Source: Burkholderia cepacia (lineage in GTDB: Bacteria; Pseudomonadota; Gammaproteobacteria; Burkholderiales; Burkholderiaceae). Taken from it: a stretch of DNA of 64,000 nt. Position numbers and translations under genes: made by a program. Location: contig NZ_LDWR01000055.1 in NCBI RefSeq assembly GCF_001039005.1, forward strand, positions 62,001 to 126,000, given 5' to 3'. Below the pieces are notes generated by a model. It worked only from the letters and a program-made list of their open reading frames with translations. It was not told the origin of the DNA and did not search any database. How positions within the stretch are numbered: position 1 is the stretch's first letter; every line of letters begins with the position of its first letter. Below are positions 1 to 8,521 of this stretch, one piece after another.

Positions 1-1379
1 TGATGACGGTGGTGCTGATCGCGCTGCGGCTCGGCAGGCTGGCCGGCGCGTGGGCCGCGTTCGTCTGCGTCGGCTGCTTCGATTTCTTCTTCGTCGAGCC
101 GAGGCTGTCGTTCGCGGTGTCCGATACGCAGTACGTGTTCACGTTCGCGCTGATGCTGGCCGTCGCGCTCGCGATCGGCCAGCTCGCGGCGCGTCTGCGC
201 GCGGAGGCACGCGCCGCGCGCGCGAACGAGAAACGCTCGGCCGCGCTCGCGCGGGTCGCACATGATCTGTCGGCCGCGATCGAGACCGAGCAGATCGCGT
301 CGATCTGCACCGGCACGATCGCGCCGCTGCTCGGCGTGCGCGTCGCGCTGGTGCTGCCCGATGCGGACGACCGGCTGGCGCCCGTGCCCGGCGCGTGGTT
401 CGTCGATCTGTCGGCCGCGCACTGGACATACGAGCAGGCGCGCAGTGCCGGGTGCGGGATGCCGCCGTTCGAGCGCGCGGCCGCGCAGTACCTGCCGCTG
501 AAGGCGCCGATGCGCGTGCGCGGCGTGCTCGTGCTGTTCGGCGACGCGCAGCCGGTGCCGACGGACCCCGACGATCGCCGCCTGATCGACGCGCTGTGCT
601 CGTCGATCGCGATGGCGCTCGAACGCGTGCACTACGTCGGCGTCGCGCAGCACACGCTCGTCCGGATCGAAGGCGAGCGGTTGCGCAACGCGCTGCTGGC
701 CGCCGTGTCGCACGACCTGAAGACGCCGCTGACCGCGATCCGCGGGCTGGCCGAGACGCTGGAGCGGCCCGAGCGTCTGGCCGACGGGCAGCCGGCGGCG
801 CTCGCGCACGGCATTCGCAACCAGGCCGAGGCGCTGCACGGGCTCGTCGTGAACCTGCTCGACCTCGCACGGATGCAGAGCGAAGGCGTGCGGCTGAATC
901 GCGAGTGGCACATGCTCGACGAGATCGTCGGCAGCGCGCTCGCGCATTCGGCCGGCGTGCTGGCCGGCCGCGACGTGAGTGCCGACTTGCCGGCCGACCT
1001 GCCGCTGATCGACGTCGATGCGCTGCTGATCGAGCGCGTGCTGATGAACCTGCTCGATAACGCCGCGAAATACGCGGGTGCGGACGCGGTCGTGGCGGTG
1101 CGCGCGCGCGTGTTCGGCGAAACGCTCTACGTGTTCGTCGAGGACGACGGGCCCGGCTTCGTCGCACGCAACACCGAGCCGCTGTTCGAGCCGTTCGAGC
1201 GCGAACGCAAGGAATCGTCGATCAGCGGCGTGGGGCTCGGGCTCGCGCTGTGCCGCAGCATCGTCAACGCGCACGGCGGCTCGATCCGCGCGGTGCCGCT
1301 CGATCCGCACGGCGCGCGGTTCGAGATTCGCCTGCCATTGGGCGCGCCGCCCGACATCGAACACGAGAGCCGCACATGA
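1..1379 (+). CDS. kdpD: KdpD sensor histidine kinase, C-terminal part (5' end outside window)
   Basis: The reading frame is open from the window edge, so this is the 3' part of a longer gene. The visible 458 or so residues begin in a hydrophobic DUF4118-type membrane region, continue through a GAF-like segment, then a HisKA helix with the phospho-acceptor motif SHDLKTPLTAIRG (His about residue 237 of the visible part), and a HATPase domain with NLLDNAAKYAG (N box), DDGPGF (G1) and GVGLGLALC (G2). KdpD senses low potassium or osmotic stress and phosphorylates KdpE to turn on the KdpFABC potassium pump. The N-terminal KdpD and USP-like domains and kdpFABC would lie to the left. The stop overlaps the kdpE start in ATGA, which indicates translational coupling. 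Confidence 0.93.
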   Translation, partial: MTVVLIALRLGRLAGAWAAFVCVGCFDFFFVEPRLSFAVSDTQYVFTFALMLAVALAIGQLAARLRAEARAARANEKRSAALARVAHDLSAAIETEQIASICTGTIAPLLGVRVALVLPDADDRLAPVPGAWFVDLSAAHWTYEQARSAGCGMPPFERAAAQYLPLKAPMRVRGVLVLFGDAQPVPTDPDDRRLIDALCSSIAMALERVHYVGVAQHTLVRIEGERLRNALLAAVSHDLKTPLTAIRGLAETLERPERLADGQPAALAHGIRNQAEALHGLVVNLLDLARMQSEGVRLNREWHMLDEIVGSALAHSAGVLAGRDVSADLPADLPLIDVDALLIERVLMNLLDNAAKYAGADAVVAVRARVFGETLYVFVEDDGPGFVARNTEPLFEPFERERKESSISGVGLGLALCRSIVNAHGGSIRAVPLDPHGARFEIRLPLGAPPDIEHESRT

Positions 1380-2098
1380 TCAGATCGAGGGTACTTATCG
1401 TCGAGGACGAATCGGACATCCGCCGTTTCGTGCGGATGGCGCTGGAACAGGAAGGGCTCGACACCTGCGAGGCGTCGACGGCCCGCGAGGCGCGGATGTA
1501 TGCGACGAGCAGCAAGCCCGATCTCGTGATCGTCGATCTCGGGCTGCCGGACGACGACGGCAAGACGTTCATCCGCGAACTGCGCGAGTGGTCGACGGTG
1601 CCCGTGATCGTGCTGTCGGCGCGGCAGCAGGAAGTGGAGAAGGTCGCGGCGCTCGACGCGGGCGCGGACGACTACCTCCCGAAGCCGTTCGGCGTGCCCG
1701 AGCTGCTGGCGCGGGCACGTGCGCAGTTGCGGCGCGCGGCGTTCGTGTCGGCCGACGGGCAAGCGTCGTCGGTCGTGCGCTTCGGCGACGTGACCGTCGA
1801 TCTCGGCCGGCACGAAGTCGTCCGCGGCGGCGCGCCCGTCCACCTGACACGCCTCGAATTCCGGCTGCTCGCCGCGCTGATCCGCGCGCGCGGTGGCGTG
1901 ATCGCCGCGCGGCAACTGCTGGCCGAGGTCTGGGGCATCCACGACGCGGATCGTGCGCACTACGTGCGCGTGTACATGACGAACCTGCGGCAGAAACTCG
2001 AACCCGTGCCGGCGCGTCCGCGACACCTGCTGACGGAACTGCAGTTCGGCTACCGGCTGGTCGGGCTGGAAACGGTCGGCGCGACCCGCGAAGTATAG
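1376..2098 (+). CDS. kdpE: KdpE response regulator of potassium transport
   Basis: A 240-residue OmpR/PhoB-type response regulator. The receiver domain has the acidic pair E10-D11, the phospho-acceptor D54 in VIVDLGLP, and the conserved lysine in LPKPF near residue 103. The C-terminal half is a winged-helix DNA-binding domain (LTRLEFRLLAALIRARGG, then VRVYMTNLRQKLE) ending in GYRLVG. The start is the ATG at 1376 inside the kdpD stop (ATGA). An upstream in-frame ATG at 1250 lies wholly inside kdpD and is rejected. Its usual target is the kdpFABC promoter. Length and position match the family. Confidence 0.94.
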   Translation: MIRSRVLIVEDESDIRRFVRMALEQEGLDTCEASTAREARMYATSSKPDLVIVDLGLPDDDGKTFIRELREWSTVPVIVLSARQQEVEKVAALDAGADDYLPKPFGVPELLARARAQLRRAAFVSADGQASSVVRFGDVTVDLGRHEVVRGGAPVHLTRLEFRLLAALIRARGGVIAARQLLAEVWGIHDADRAHYVRVYMTNLRQKLEPVPARPRHLLTELQFGYRLVGLETVGATREV

Positions 2099-2264
2099 AC
2101 AGGTGCCACGTGCCGTTCGGCCGCGCCTGTAGGCATCGAGAAAGTCTTAATTCAGCCTCGTGTAATGCGTAATTAATTGAAATATAAGGATATTCTCGAC
2201 GCGCGGCTAAAACCTGCAGACATAGAGATAAACACGGATTGCTGGCGATGCCTCCGAAAAGGCA

Positions 2265-2282
2265 AAGTTGTATGTACAACTT
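2265..2282. promoter_or_regulatory. GntR/HutC-like inverted repeat upstream of the amino-acid transporter
   Basis: AAGTTGTA-TG-TACAACTT is a perfect 8-bp inverted repeat with a 2-bp spacer, in the 307-bp gap between kdpE and the binding-protein gene and about 120 bp before its start. The core TTGTATGTACAA resembles operators of HutC-subfamily GntR repressors that control histidine uptake and utilisation. The rest of the gap holds no convincing gene. No regulator of this family is in the window, so assigning the binding protein is inference. Confidence 0.5.
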
Positions 2283-2405
2283 CGGATGTCGCCAAAAGGG
2301 GCGATTTCCGGGTTGGAAGGGTTCGCGGCGGGGTCGCCGTGCCGGCAGCGCCGGCGCGGGCCGCCCGACGGGGCCCTTGCCCAGTTCGCCTCTGACAGGA
2401 ACGCC

Positions 2406-3179
2406 ATGAAGAAACTCGCGCTCAGTATTGCCCTTGCCTGCATCGCGGTCGGTGCCCACGCCAAGGATTGGTCGACGATCCGGTTCGGCGTCGACGCCAG
2501 CTACCCGCCGTTCGAATCGAAGGACGCAAGCGGCAAGGTCGTCGGCTTCGACGTCGATCTCGGCAACGAGATCTGCGCCCGCCTGAAGGCGAAATGCGTG
2601 TGGGTCGAAAACGACTTCGACGGGATGATCCCGGCGCTGAAGGCCAAGAAGTTCGACGGCGTGCTGTCGTCGATGTCGATGACGCCGGCGCGCGCCGAGC
2701 AGATCGCGTTCTCCGACAAGCTGTTCAACACGCCGACGCGTCTCGTCGCGAAGAAGGGCGCAAACCTGCAGCCGACGGCCGAATCGCTGAAGGGCAAGTC
2801 GGTCGGCGTCGAGCAGGGCACCATCCAGGAAACCTACGCGAAGGCGTACTGGGCGCCGAAGGGCGTGCAGGTCGTGCCTTACCAGAACCAGGACGGCGTA
2901 TACCAGGATCTGACGTCCGGCCGCCTCGACGCGGCGCTGCAAGACGCGGTGCAGGCCGACATCGGTTTCCTGAAGACGCCGCGCGGCGCGAACTTCGAAT
3001 ATGCCGGCAAGGACATCGACGATCCGAAGACGCTCGGCAACGGCGCCGGCATCGGGCTGCGCAAGGACGACGCCGACCTGAAGGCGAAGATCGACCACGC
3101 GATCGCCGACATCATCAAGGACGGCACGTACAAGAAGCTCGAGAAGAAGTACTTCGCGTTCGACGTCTACGGCGGCTGA
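2406..3179 (+). CDS. Periplasmic polar amino-acid binding protein (HisJ/ArgT family)
   Basis: A 257-residue family 3 solute-binding protein. Residues 1-20 are a Sec signal peptide ending GAHA before KDW. The mature part has hallmark segments: DASYPPFES near the N-terminus, GFDVDLGNEICARL, the hinge-region FDGMIPALKAKKFDGVLSSMSMT, and a C-terminal IIKDGTYKKLEKKYF. The family binds histidine, lysine, arginine or ornithine and delivers it to a HisQMP-type membrane complex. The ATG at 2406 is chosen because the signal peptide begins there; an upstream in-frame ATG at 2268 would bury it. It leads a four-gene operon with hisQ, hisM and hisP homologues. Exact substrate is not readable; the HutC-like palindrome upstream hints at histidine. 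Confidence 0.9.
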   Translation: MKKLALSIALACIAVGAHAKDWSTIRFGVDASYPPFESKDASGKVVGFDVDLGNEICARLKAKCVWVENDFDGMIPALKAKKFDGVLSSMSMTPARAEQIAFSDKLFNTPTRLVAKKGANLQPTAESLKGKSVGVEQGTIQETYAKAYWAPKGVQVVPYQNQDGVYQDLTSGRLDAALQDAVQADIGFLKTPRGANFEYAGKDIDDPKTLGNGAGIGLRKDDADLKAKIDHAIADIIKDGTYKKLEKKYFAFDVYGG

Positions 3180-3187
3180 CCGACCAT

Positions 3188-3217
3188 GCGGCGCGCATCG
3201 GCTGCGGTGCGCGCCGC
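3188..3217 (+). promoter_or_regulatory. GC-rich stem-loop between binding-protein and permease genes
   Basis: GCGGCGCGCA (3188-3197) pairs perfectly with TGCGCGCCGC (3208-3217) around a 10-base loop, 8 bases after the binding-protein stop. No T run follows, so it is unlikely to be a full terminator. In enteric bacteria a REP element sits between hisJ and hisQ and protects or uncouples the binding-protein message, allowing more binding protein than permease. The same role here is inference. Confidence 0.5.
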
Positions 3218-3312
3218 GTCTGTTACCGGGCGCCGCCCGCGTCACGGGATGCGTCGGGCTTGATGAGCAGGTTGCATCAGGTAGTGCGTAGAAATCGTTT
3301 GATGCGCGGGTA

Positions 3313-4044
3313 ATGGCTATTGACAATCCAGCCACATCGTTCTGGATCCCTTATATGATCTTCCAAGGATTTGGCCCGCTGCTGTGGGCCGGCACGGTCG
3401 AGACCGTGAAGCTCGCGGTGCTGTCGCTCGCCGCGTCGCTCGTGCTGGGCCTCGTCGGCGCGAGCGCGAAACTGTCGACGAACCGCATGCTCAAGGCGAT
3501 CGGCACCTTCTACACGACGCTGATCCGCGCGGTGCCGGATCTCGTGCTGATGCTGCTGCTGTTCTACGGGATCCAGATCCTGCTGAACAACTTCACCGAC
3601 ATGCTCGGCTGGGACCAGATCGACATCGACCCGTTCGTGGCCGGCGTCATCACGCTCGGCTTCATCTACGGCGCGTACTTCACCGAAACATTCCGCGGCG
3701 CGTTCCTCGCGGTGCCGCGCGGCCAGCTCGAAGCAGGCTTCGCGTACGGGATGAGCGGCTGGCGCGTGTTCCGCCGCATCCTGTTCCCGCAGATGATGCG
3801 CTTCGCGCTGCCCGGCATCGGCAACAACTGGCAGGTGCTCGTGAAAGCCACCGCGCTCGTGTCGATCATCGGCCTCGCCGACGTCGTCAAGGCGTCGCAG
3901 GACGCGGGCAAGAGCACGCTCGATTTCTTCTTCTTCACGCTGGCTGCAGGCGCGATCTACCTCGCGATCACGACGGTGTCGAACGTCGTGCTGCATCACC
4001 TCGAGAAGCGTTATTCCGTCGGCGTCCGGAGGCTCGCACTGTGA
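3313..4044 (+). CDS. hisQ: Amino-acid ABC transporter permease (HisQ type)
   Basis: A 243-residue inner-membrane permease of the His/Glu/Gln/Arg family. Several hydrophobic segments are visible (for example LAVLSLAASLVLGLVGASA and LVLMLLLFYGIQILL). The cytoplasmic EAA loop that contacts the ATPase is present as GQLEAGFAYGMSGWRVFRRILFPQ. The stop overlaps the GTG start of the next permease (GTGA), typical of coupled HisQ/HisM pairs that form a heterodimeric channel. The first in-frame ATG at 3313 is used. The 133-bp gap from the binding-protein gene contains a stable hairpin. Confidence 0.9.
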   Translation: MAIDNPATSFWIPYMIFQGFGPLLWAGTVETVKLAVLSLAASLVLGLVGASAKLSTNRMLKAIGTFYTTLIRAVPDLVLMLLLFYGIQILLNNFTDMLGWDQIDIDPFVAGVITLGFIYGAYFTETFRGAFLAVPRGQLEAGFAYGMSGWRVFRRILFPQMMRFALPGIGNNWQVLVKATALVSIIGLADVVKASQDAGKSTLDFFFFTLAAGAIYLAITTVSNVVLHHLEKRYSVGVRRLAL

Positions 4045-4754
4045 TCGAACTCGTCAGCCAGTACTGGCAAAGCTATCTCTACACCGACGGCTACCGCTTC
4101 AGCGGCCTCGCGATCACGCTGTGGCTGCTGGTCGTGTCGATCGCGCTGGGCTTCGCGCTCGCCGTGCCGCTCGCGATCGCGCGCGCATCGTCGAACCGCT
4201 GGATCTCGGGCCCGGTGTGGCTCTATACGTACGTGTTCCGCGGCACGCCGCTCTATGTGCAACTGCTGATGTGCTACACGGGCATCTACAGCCTGCAGGT
4301 CGTGCACAACCACGTGCTGCTCGACACGTTCTTCCGCAACGCGATGAACTGCACGCTGCTCGCGTTCGTGCTGAACGAATGCGCGTATGCAACGGAGATC
4401 TTCGCGGGCGCGATCAAGTCGACGTCGGCCGGCGAGATCGAGGCCGGTCAAGCCTACGGGATGTCGCGTTTCAAGCTCTATACGCGGATCATCCTGCCTT
4501 CCGCGCTGCGCCGCTCGCTGCCGAGCTACAGCAACGAAGTGATCCTGATGCTGCACGCGACGACGCTCGCGTTCACCGCGACCGTGCCCGACATCCTGAA
4601 GGTCACGCGCGACGTCAATTCGGCCACGTACATGTCGTTCCAGGCCTACGGCATCGCGGCCGTGCTGTACGCCGCCGTCGTGTTCACGCTCATCTGGGTG
4701 TTCCGCAAGCTCGAGACGCGCTGGCTCGCGTATCTCTCGCCGCGCAGCCATTAA
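4041..4754 (+). CDS. hisM: Amino-acid ABC transporter permease (HisM type)
   Basis: A 237-residue partner permease. Translation probably starts at the GTG at 4041 overlapping the previous stop, giving MIELVSQYWQSYLY. Membrane segments include ITLWLLVVSIALGFALAVPLA and a C-terminal AAVLYAAVVFTLIWVF. The EAA loop reads AGEIEAGQAYGMSRFKLYTRIILPSALRRSLP in two stretches. Its pairing with HisQ, the family ATPase downstream and the binding protein upstream makes a complete importer. Frames that read through from inside hisQ are artefacts of high GC. Confidence 0.9.
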   Translation: MIELVSQYWQSYLYTDGYRFSGLAITLWLLVVSIALGFALAVPLAIARASSNRWISGPVWLYTYVFRGTPLYVQLLMCYTGIYSLQVVHNHVLLDTFFRNAMNCTLLAFVLNECAYATEIFAGAIKSTSAGEIEAGQAYGMSRFKLYTRIILPSALRRSLPSYSNEVILMLHATTLAFTATVPDILKVTRDVNSATYMSFQAYGIAAVLYAAVVFTLIWVFRKLETRWLAYLSPRSH

Positions 4755-4778
4755 CGCATTCGCAAGGAAGGACCAAGC

Positions 4779-5546
4779 ATGTACAAGCTCACCGTTGACA
4801 ACCTGCACAAGAAGTTCGGCGACAACGAGGTGTTGAAGGGCGTGTCGATGAAGGCGAAGGCCGGCGACGTGATCAGCATCATCGGCTCGAGCGGCTCCGG
4901 CAAGAGCACGTTCCTGCGCTGCATCAACTTCCTCGAGCAGCCGTGCTCGGGGCAGATCACGATCGGCAGCGAGCCGATCCAGACCACGCGCGACCGCAAC
5001 GGCTCGCTGCGCGTGGCCGACCAGAAGCAGCTGCAGCGGATGCGCACGAAGCTGTCGATGGTGTTCCAGCACTTCAACCTGTGGGCGCACATGACGGTGC
5101 TCGAGAACGTGATCGAGGCGCCGATGGCCGTGCTCGGGATCGGCAAGGATGAAGCGATCGCACGGGCGCGCAAGTATCTGGAGAAGGTCGGGCTGGCGCC
5201 GCGCGTCGAGGGCATGTATCCGTCGCACCTGTCGGGCGGCCAGCAGCAGCGTGTCGCGATCGCGCGTGCGCTCGCGATGGAGCCGGAAGTGATGCTGTTC
5301 GACGAGCCGACGTCGGCGCTCGATCCGGAGCTGGTCGGCGAAGTGCTGAAGGTGATGCAGAAGCTCGCCGAGGAAGGGCGTACGATGGTCGTCGTCACGC
5401 ATGAGATGGGCTTCGCGCGCAACGTGTCGAACCACGTGATCTTCCTGCATCAGGGGAAGATCGAGGAGGAAGGGAATCCGCAGGAGATTCTCGTGAATCC
5501 GAAGAGCGAACGGCTCGGGCAGTTTTTGTCGGGGCGGTTGAAGTAA
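4779..5546 (+). CDS. hisP: Amino-acid ABC transporter ATP-binding protein (HisP type)
   Basis: A 255-residue ATPase with the full ABC set: Walker [10 protein letters not shown] (36-44), Q-loop VFQHFNLW, signature LSGGQQQR (about 151-158), Walker [13 protein letters not shown] (about 171-182) and switch His in [10 protein letters not shown]. The segment [21 protein letters not shown] after Walker A is the insertion typical of HisP/ArtP proteins. It energises the HisQM channel at the inner face of the membrane. It starts 24 bp after hisM behind a GGAAGGA ribosome site. Last gene of the importer operon. Confidence 0.93.
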   Translation: MYKLTVDNLHKKFGDNEVLKGVSMKAKAGDVISIIGSSGSGKSTFLRCINFLEQPCSGQITIGSEPIQTTRDRNGSLRVADQKQLQRMRTKLSMVFQHFNLWAHMTVLENVIEAPMAVLGIGKDEAIARARKYLEKVGLAPRVEGMYPSHLSGGQQQRVAIARALAMEPEVMLFDEPTSALDPELVGEVLKVMQKLAEEGRTMVVVTHEMGFARNVSNHVIFLHQGKIEEEGNPQEILVNPKSERLGQFLSGRLK

Positions 5547-5632
5547 GTCGGCAGCGTTGCGGCCGTCGGTCCGTCCTTGCTGGAACGCTAAATGCTTGTC
5601 ACGCGTGATCCTTTCGATGAAGGAGCATCGCG

Positions 5633-6067
5633 ATGAGCACGCCGACGACCACCCATTTTTGCCATGTGAAGCCGCAGGACACCGCGTATCAAGGCGAAGG
5701 CCTGCGCGACTTCTTCCTGTATCGAGATCTCGGCATCGCCGCCGCGACGAACGGCAAGGTCGTCGCGCAGCTCGTCAGGGCGAATCATGCACCGGCGGCG
5801 GGCACCGGCTGGCACCGTCACGAGGCCGAGTTCCATATCGTGATCATGCTGAAGGGTTGGGCGCGCTTCATGTACGGCGAGCAGGAAACGCTGGTGTCCG
5901 CCGGCGACTGCGTGCATCAGGCGCCGGGGATCGTTCACTACCTGTTCGATTACTCGCCGGACATGGAGTATCTGGAGATCGTCGGGCCGGCCGATTTCAA
6001 GTCGATCGACGTCGACGGGCCGTGCGCAGTGCCCGCGCCGACGCCGTGGGGAGAGACGGGGGCGTAG
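5633..6067 (+). CDS. Cupin-domain protein of unknown substrate
   Basis: A 144-residue single-domain cupin. Motif 1 is GTGWHRHEAEFHIVIMLKGWARFMYG, split by the conserved metal-type ligands H-x-H and E; motif 2 is AGDCVHQAPGIVHYLFDYS with a later His. Small stand-alone cupins of this type act as metal-dependent enzymes or sugar/acid binders. The substrate cannot be read. ATG 5633 follows a clear GAAGGAGC ribosome site. It lies 87 bp after hisP in the same direction and is closed by a strong terminator, so it may be co-transcribed with the importer. Confidence 0.8.
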   Translation: MSTPTTTHFCHVKPQDTAYQGEGLRDFFLYRDLGIAAATNGKVVAQLVRANHAPAAGTGWHRHEAEFHIVIMLKGWARFMYGEQETLVSAGDCVHQAPGIVHYLFDYSPDMEYLEIVGPADFKSIDVDGPCAVPAPTPWGETGA

Positions 6068-6110
6068 CCGCCGGTCGATTCTGTCTGCGCGTCATGCGCA
6101 TGCTCGTGAC

Positions 6111-6133
6111 AAACCGCCTTCGGGCGGTTTTTT
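6111..6133 (+). terminator. Intrinsic terminator after the cupin gene
   Basis: AAACCGCC (6111-6118), tetraloop TTCG, GGCGGTTT (6123-6130), then a run of six T. A textbook rho-independent terminator 44 bp after the cupin stop. The following stretch to 6393 holds no supported gene. Confidence 0.85.
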
Positions 6134-6393
6134 CTTGGGTCTTTTCGCGGCGCACGCTGCCGGCTCCGGTAACAACGACCGACTTCAACGCACGAGCGCT
6201 TCATTCGAATTCCGAAGGGTTTCAGTCGTGAAAGCTTCGAAAGCATGCGAGGCGTTTTTGTCAGCTTCGCGTGACGATTTGTTACGCGCTGTCAAAGATC
6301 GTCAATTCGGCGCAAGTGCGTGCACGAGGTGTCGACGACCGGCGTTAAGGAGGTACCAGCCGGATCACCGGCTGCCCTACCCAGGAGAATGTC

Positions 6394-6531
6394 ATGACCC
6401 GCATCGCGAAGATCCTGACCGCGACGGCCGTTGCCTGCGTCGTCCTCGTGCCGACGCTTGCCGAAGCCCATTCGCACCGCGTGTGCCATTACGATCACCA
6501 CCACCATCGCGTGTGCCGCTGGGTGCGGTAA
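6394..6531 (+). CDS. Small secreted His-rich protein (HHHH motif)
   Basis: A 45-residue protein. Residues 1-25 form a signal peptide (MTRIAKILTATAVACVVLV, then PTLAEA). The mature tail of about 20 residues is dominated by His and Cys: SHRVCHYDHHHHRVCRWVR, with two Cys and six His. It follows AGGAGAATGTC, a good ribosome site. Similar tiny exported His-rich proteins are common in Burkholderia. Metal binding in the envelope is a plausible but unproven role. It sits 62 bp before another small secreted protein in the same direction, with both well spaced for one transcript. Confidence 0.72.
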   Translation: MTRIAKILTATAVACVVLVPTLAEAHSHRVCHYDHHHHRVCRWVR

Positions 6532-6593
6532 CCGGGATATCCCTCGGGTACGCCCGAGACGCTTTCACCATTCAGGCAAATCAGGAGAGGACT

Positions 6594-7058
6594 ATGAAAA
6601 AGACGATGTTGATCGCCGCGCTGGTCGCAGGCATGGGTATGTCGCTCGGTGCGTTCGCGCAGGTTCCGGCCAGCGCGCCGGCCGGTACGACCGGTTTGTG
6701 CAAGGACGGTTCGTTCTACTCGGGCGCGTCGAAGAAGGGCGCATGCGCCGGCCACAAGGGCGTGAAGACCTGGTACGGCGCATCGGCTGCTGCAGCCGCC
6801 AGCGCGCCGGCCGCGATGGCGACGGCGGCTTCCGCAGCCGCTGCGTCGGGTGCCGCACCCGCGAAGAGCGCGCCTGCGACGACCGCAGCTGCGGCGCCGG
6901 GCGGCGGTCCGGGCAAGGTGTGGGCTAACGACAGCACGAAGGTCTACCACTGCTCGACCGACAAGTACTACGGCAAGACGAAGCACGGCAGCTACATGTC
7001 GGAAGCGGATGCGAAGGCGAAGGGCTACCACGCATCGCACGGCAAGGCCTGCTCGTAA
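6594..7058 (+). CDS. Secreted DUF3761-type protein
   Basis: A 154-residue exported protein. Signal peptide residues 1-22 end GAFA before QVPAS. The first mature block, GLCKDGSFYSGASKKGAC then AGHKGVKTWYG, is the DUF3761-like Cys/Gly module. A low-complexity Ala/Ser/Pro linker follows (about residues 65-103). A second module, VYHCSTDKYYGKTKHGSYM ending HGKAC, carries two further Cys. It starts at 6594 behind AGGAGAGG. Function unknown; the paired Cys and exported location suggest a disulfide-stabilised envelope or secreted protein. A terminator follows. Confidence 0.8.
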   Translation: MKKTMLIAALVAGMGMSLGAFAQVPASAPAGTTGLCKDGSFYSGASKKGACAGHKGVKTWYGASAAAAASAPAAMATAASAAAASGAAPAKSAPATTAAAAPGGGPGKVWANDSTKVYHCSTDKYYGKTKHGSYMSEADAKAKGYHASHGKACS

Positions 7059-7116
7059 CACGGGCCGGACGCGCGAGGTCCTTTCTTCGCGCGTCGCCTG
7101 AAGGCTGTCGTTTATC

Positions 7117-7149
7117 TCGCCCCGCCATCACGGCGGGGCGATTTTTTTT
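7117..7149. terminator. Intrinsic terminator between convergent genes
   Basis: TCGCCCCGCC (7117-7126) pairs with GGCGGGGCGA (7132-7141) around ATCAC, followed by eight T on the plus strand. It ends transcription of the DUF3761 gene and may also serve the convergent phaZ, whose stop is at 7166. Confidence 0.85.
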
Positions 7150-7165
7150 GCGCCGCTGCACGGGT

Positions 7166-8521
7166 TCAGTGGGCGTGATGCGGTCGTGTTTCGGCCGCTG
7201 CATCGGGCCCGGTTGCGCGCGCATCGAGCAGCGCACGCAGCGTGACATAGTGCGTGCCGTTCGCGTTGCCGTCCGCATCCGCCGTGCGATCGTACGGCTC
7301 GTTGTCGTGGATCGTCGCGCGTACGATCGGATAGATCTGCGTTTCCCAGCGACTGCCGTTGAACACGCCGTAGTGGCCCGCGCCCGTCTGCACGTGGTGG
7401 GTCTTCAGATACGGCGGCAACCCCGAACACAGCTCCTGCGCGGCCACTGTCTGGCCGACCGCGCAGATATCGTCCTTCTCGCCTTCGATCGTCAATAGCG
7501 CGGTGCGATGAATCGCCGCCGGTTCGACGAGCGTGTCGCCGACCGTCAGCTCGCCGCGCGCGAGCGCGTATTGCTGGAAGACCTTCTCGACCGTTTCCAG
7601 ATAGAACTCCGCGGTGAGATCGGCCGTCGCGAAGTATTCGTCGTAGAAGTGCCGCAGCGTGTCTGCCTTCGTCGGGTCGCCTTTCGCGCGCTCGTAATAC
7701 AGGTCGGCGAACGATGCCGCGTGCCGGTCGGGGTTCATCGACATGAACGCGCCCACCTGCACGAAGCCCGGATACACGCACCGCTGCGCCCCGACGAAGC
7801 CCGCCGGCACGACGCTGATCAGGTTTTGCGCGAACCATTCGATCGGCTGGCTCGTGGCGAGCGCGTTGACCTTCGTCGGATTCACGCGGCAGTCGATCGG
7901 GCCAGCCATCAGCGTCAGGCTCGCGGGCTGCGCCGGATCGCCGCCGGCCGCCATCAGTGCGACCGCCGCGAGCGCGGCGACGGTCGGCTGGCAGATCGCG
8001 AGCACATGTGCGTCCGGGCCGATATGGCGGATGAAATCGATCACGTGCACGACGTATTCGTCGAAGCCGAAGCGTCCGGCCGTCAGCGGAATGTCGCGCG
8101 GGTTGTGCCAGTCGGTGATGTACACGTCATGGTCGGCGAGCATCGTGTGCACCGTGCCGCGCAGCAGCGTCGCGAAATGCCCGGACATCGGCGCGACGAT
8201 CAGCACGCGCGGCTGGCGCGCGACCGGGTGCGCCTTGCGGAAATGCAGCAGCGTGGCGAATGGCGTGACCGCCGCGGCTTCCTCGACGATCGGCACCGTT
8301 TCGCCGTCGACGACGATCGACGTGATGCCGAACGGCGGCCTTCGATGCGAGAACGCGCAGCATTCGAGCAGTTCGCACAGCGCGTCGAGCATGCGGCCCG
8401 TCGGGGTCGACGTCGCAGGCGGCCACAGCGACATCGTCGCGCGTGTGGTGGCGGCCCATGCACGCGCCGGGCGCAGGCATTCTGCAGACCATTGGTAAAA
8501 CGGATAGGCAAGCAGATTCAT
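7166..8521 (-). CDS. phaZ: Intracellular polyhydroxyalkanoate depolymerase
   Basis: A 451-residue alpha/beta hydrolase of the intracellular PHB depolymerase family (PhaZ1 type). The nucleophile motif is the Cys variant VLAICQPTVAAL (Cys178), matching the Cys-based triad of Ralstonia PhaZa1. Candidate acid and base are in EGEKDDICAVGQT and GAGHYGVFNG. It also has the family TDWHNPRDIPL block. It mobilises stored polyhydroxybutyrate in the cytoplasm. The start at 8521 (MNLLAYPFYQW) is preceded by GCGAAGG and begins the conserved N-terminus; the longer frame to 8734 lacks family features. It is divergent from the GST gene across 289 bp. Confidence 0.9.
   Translation of the reverse strand: MNLLAYPFYQWSAECLRPARAWAATTRATMSLWPPATSTPTGRMLDALCELLECCAFSHRRPPFGITSIVVDGETVPIVEEAAAVTPFATLLHFRKAHPVARQPRVLIVAPMSGHFATLLRGTVHTMLADHDVYITDWHNPRDIPLTAGRFGFDEYVVHVIDFIRHIGPDAHVLAICQPTVAALAAVALMAAGGDPAQPASLTLMAGPIDCRVNPTKVNALATSQPIEWFAQNLISVVPAGFVGAQRCVYPGFVQVGAFMSMNPDRHAASFADLYYERAKGDPTKADTLRHFYDEYFATADLTAEFYLETVEKVFQQYALARGELTVGDTLVEPAAIHRTALLTIEGEKDDICAVGQTVAAQELCSGLPPYLKTHHVQTGAGHYGVFNGSRWETQIYPIVRATIHDNEPYDRTADADGNANGTHYVTLRALLDARATGPDAAAETRPHHAH

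Noticed and set aside
1569-3335. Long minus-strand frame across kdpE and the binding-protein gene
   Set aside because: Crosses two well-supported genes on the other strand and a promoter region; no motif.
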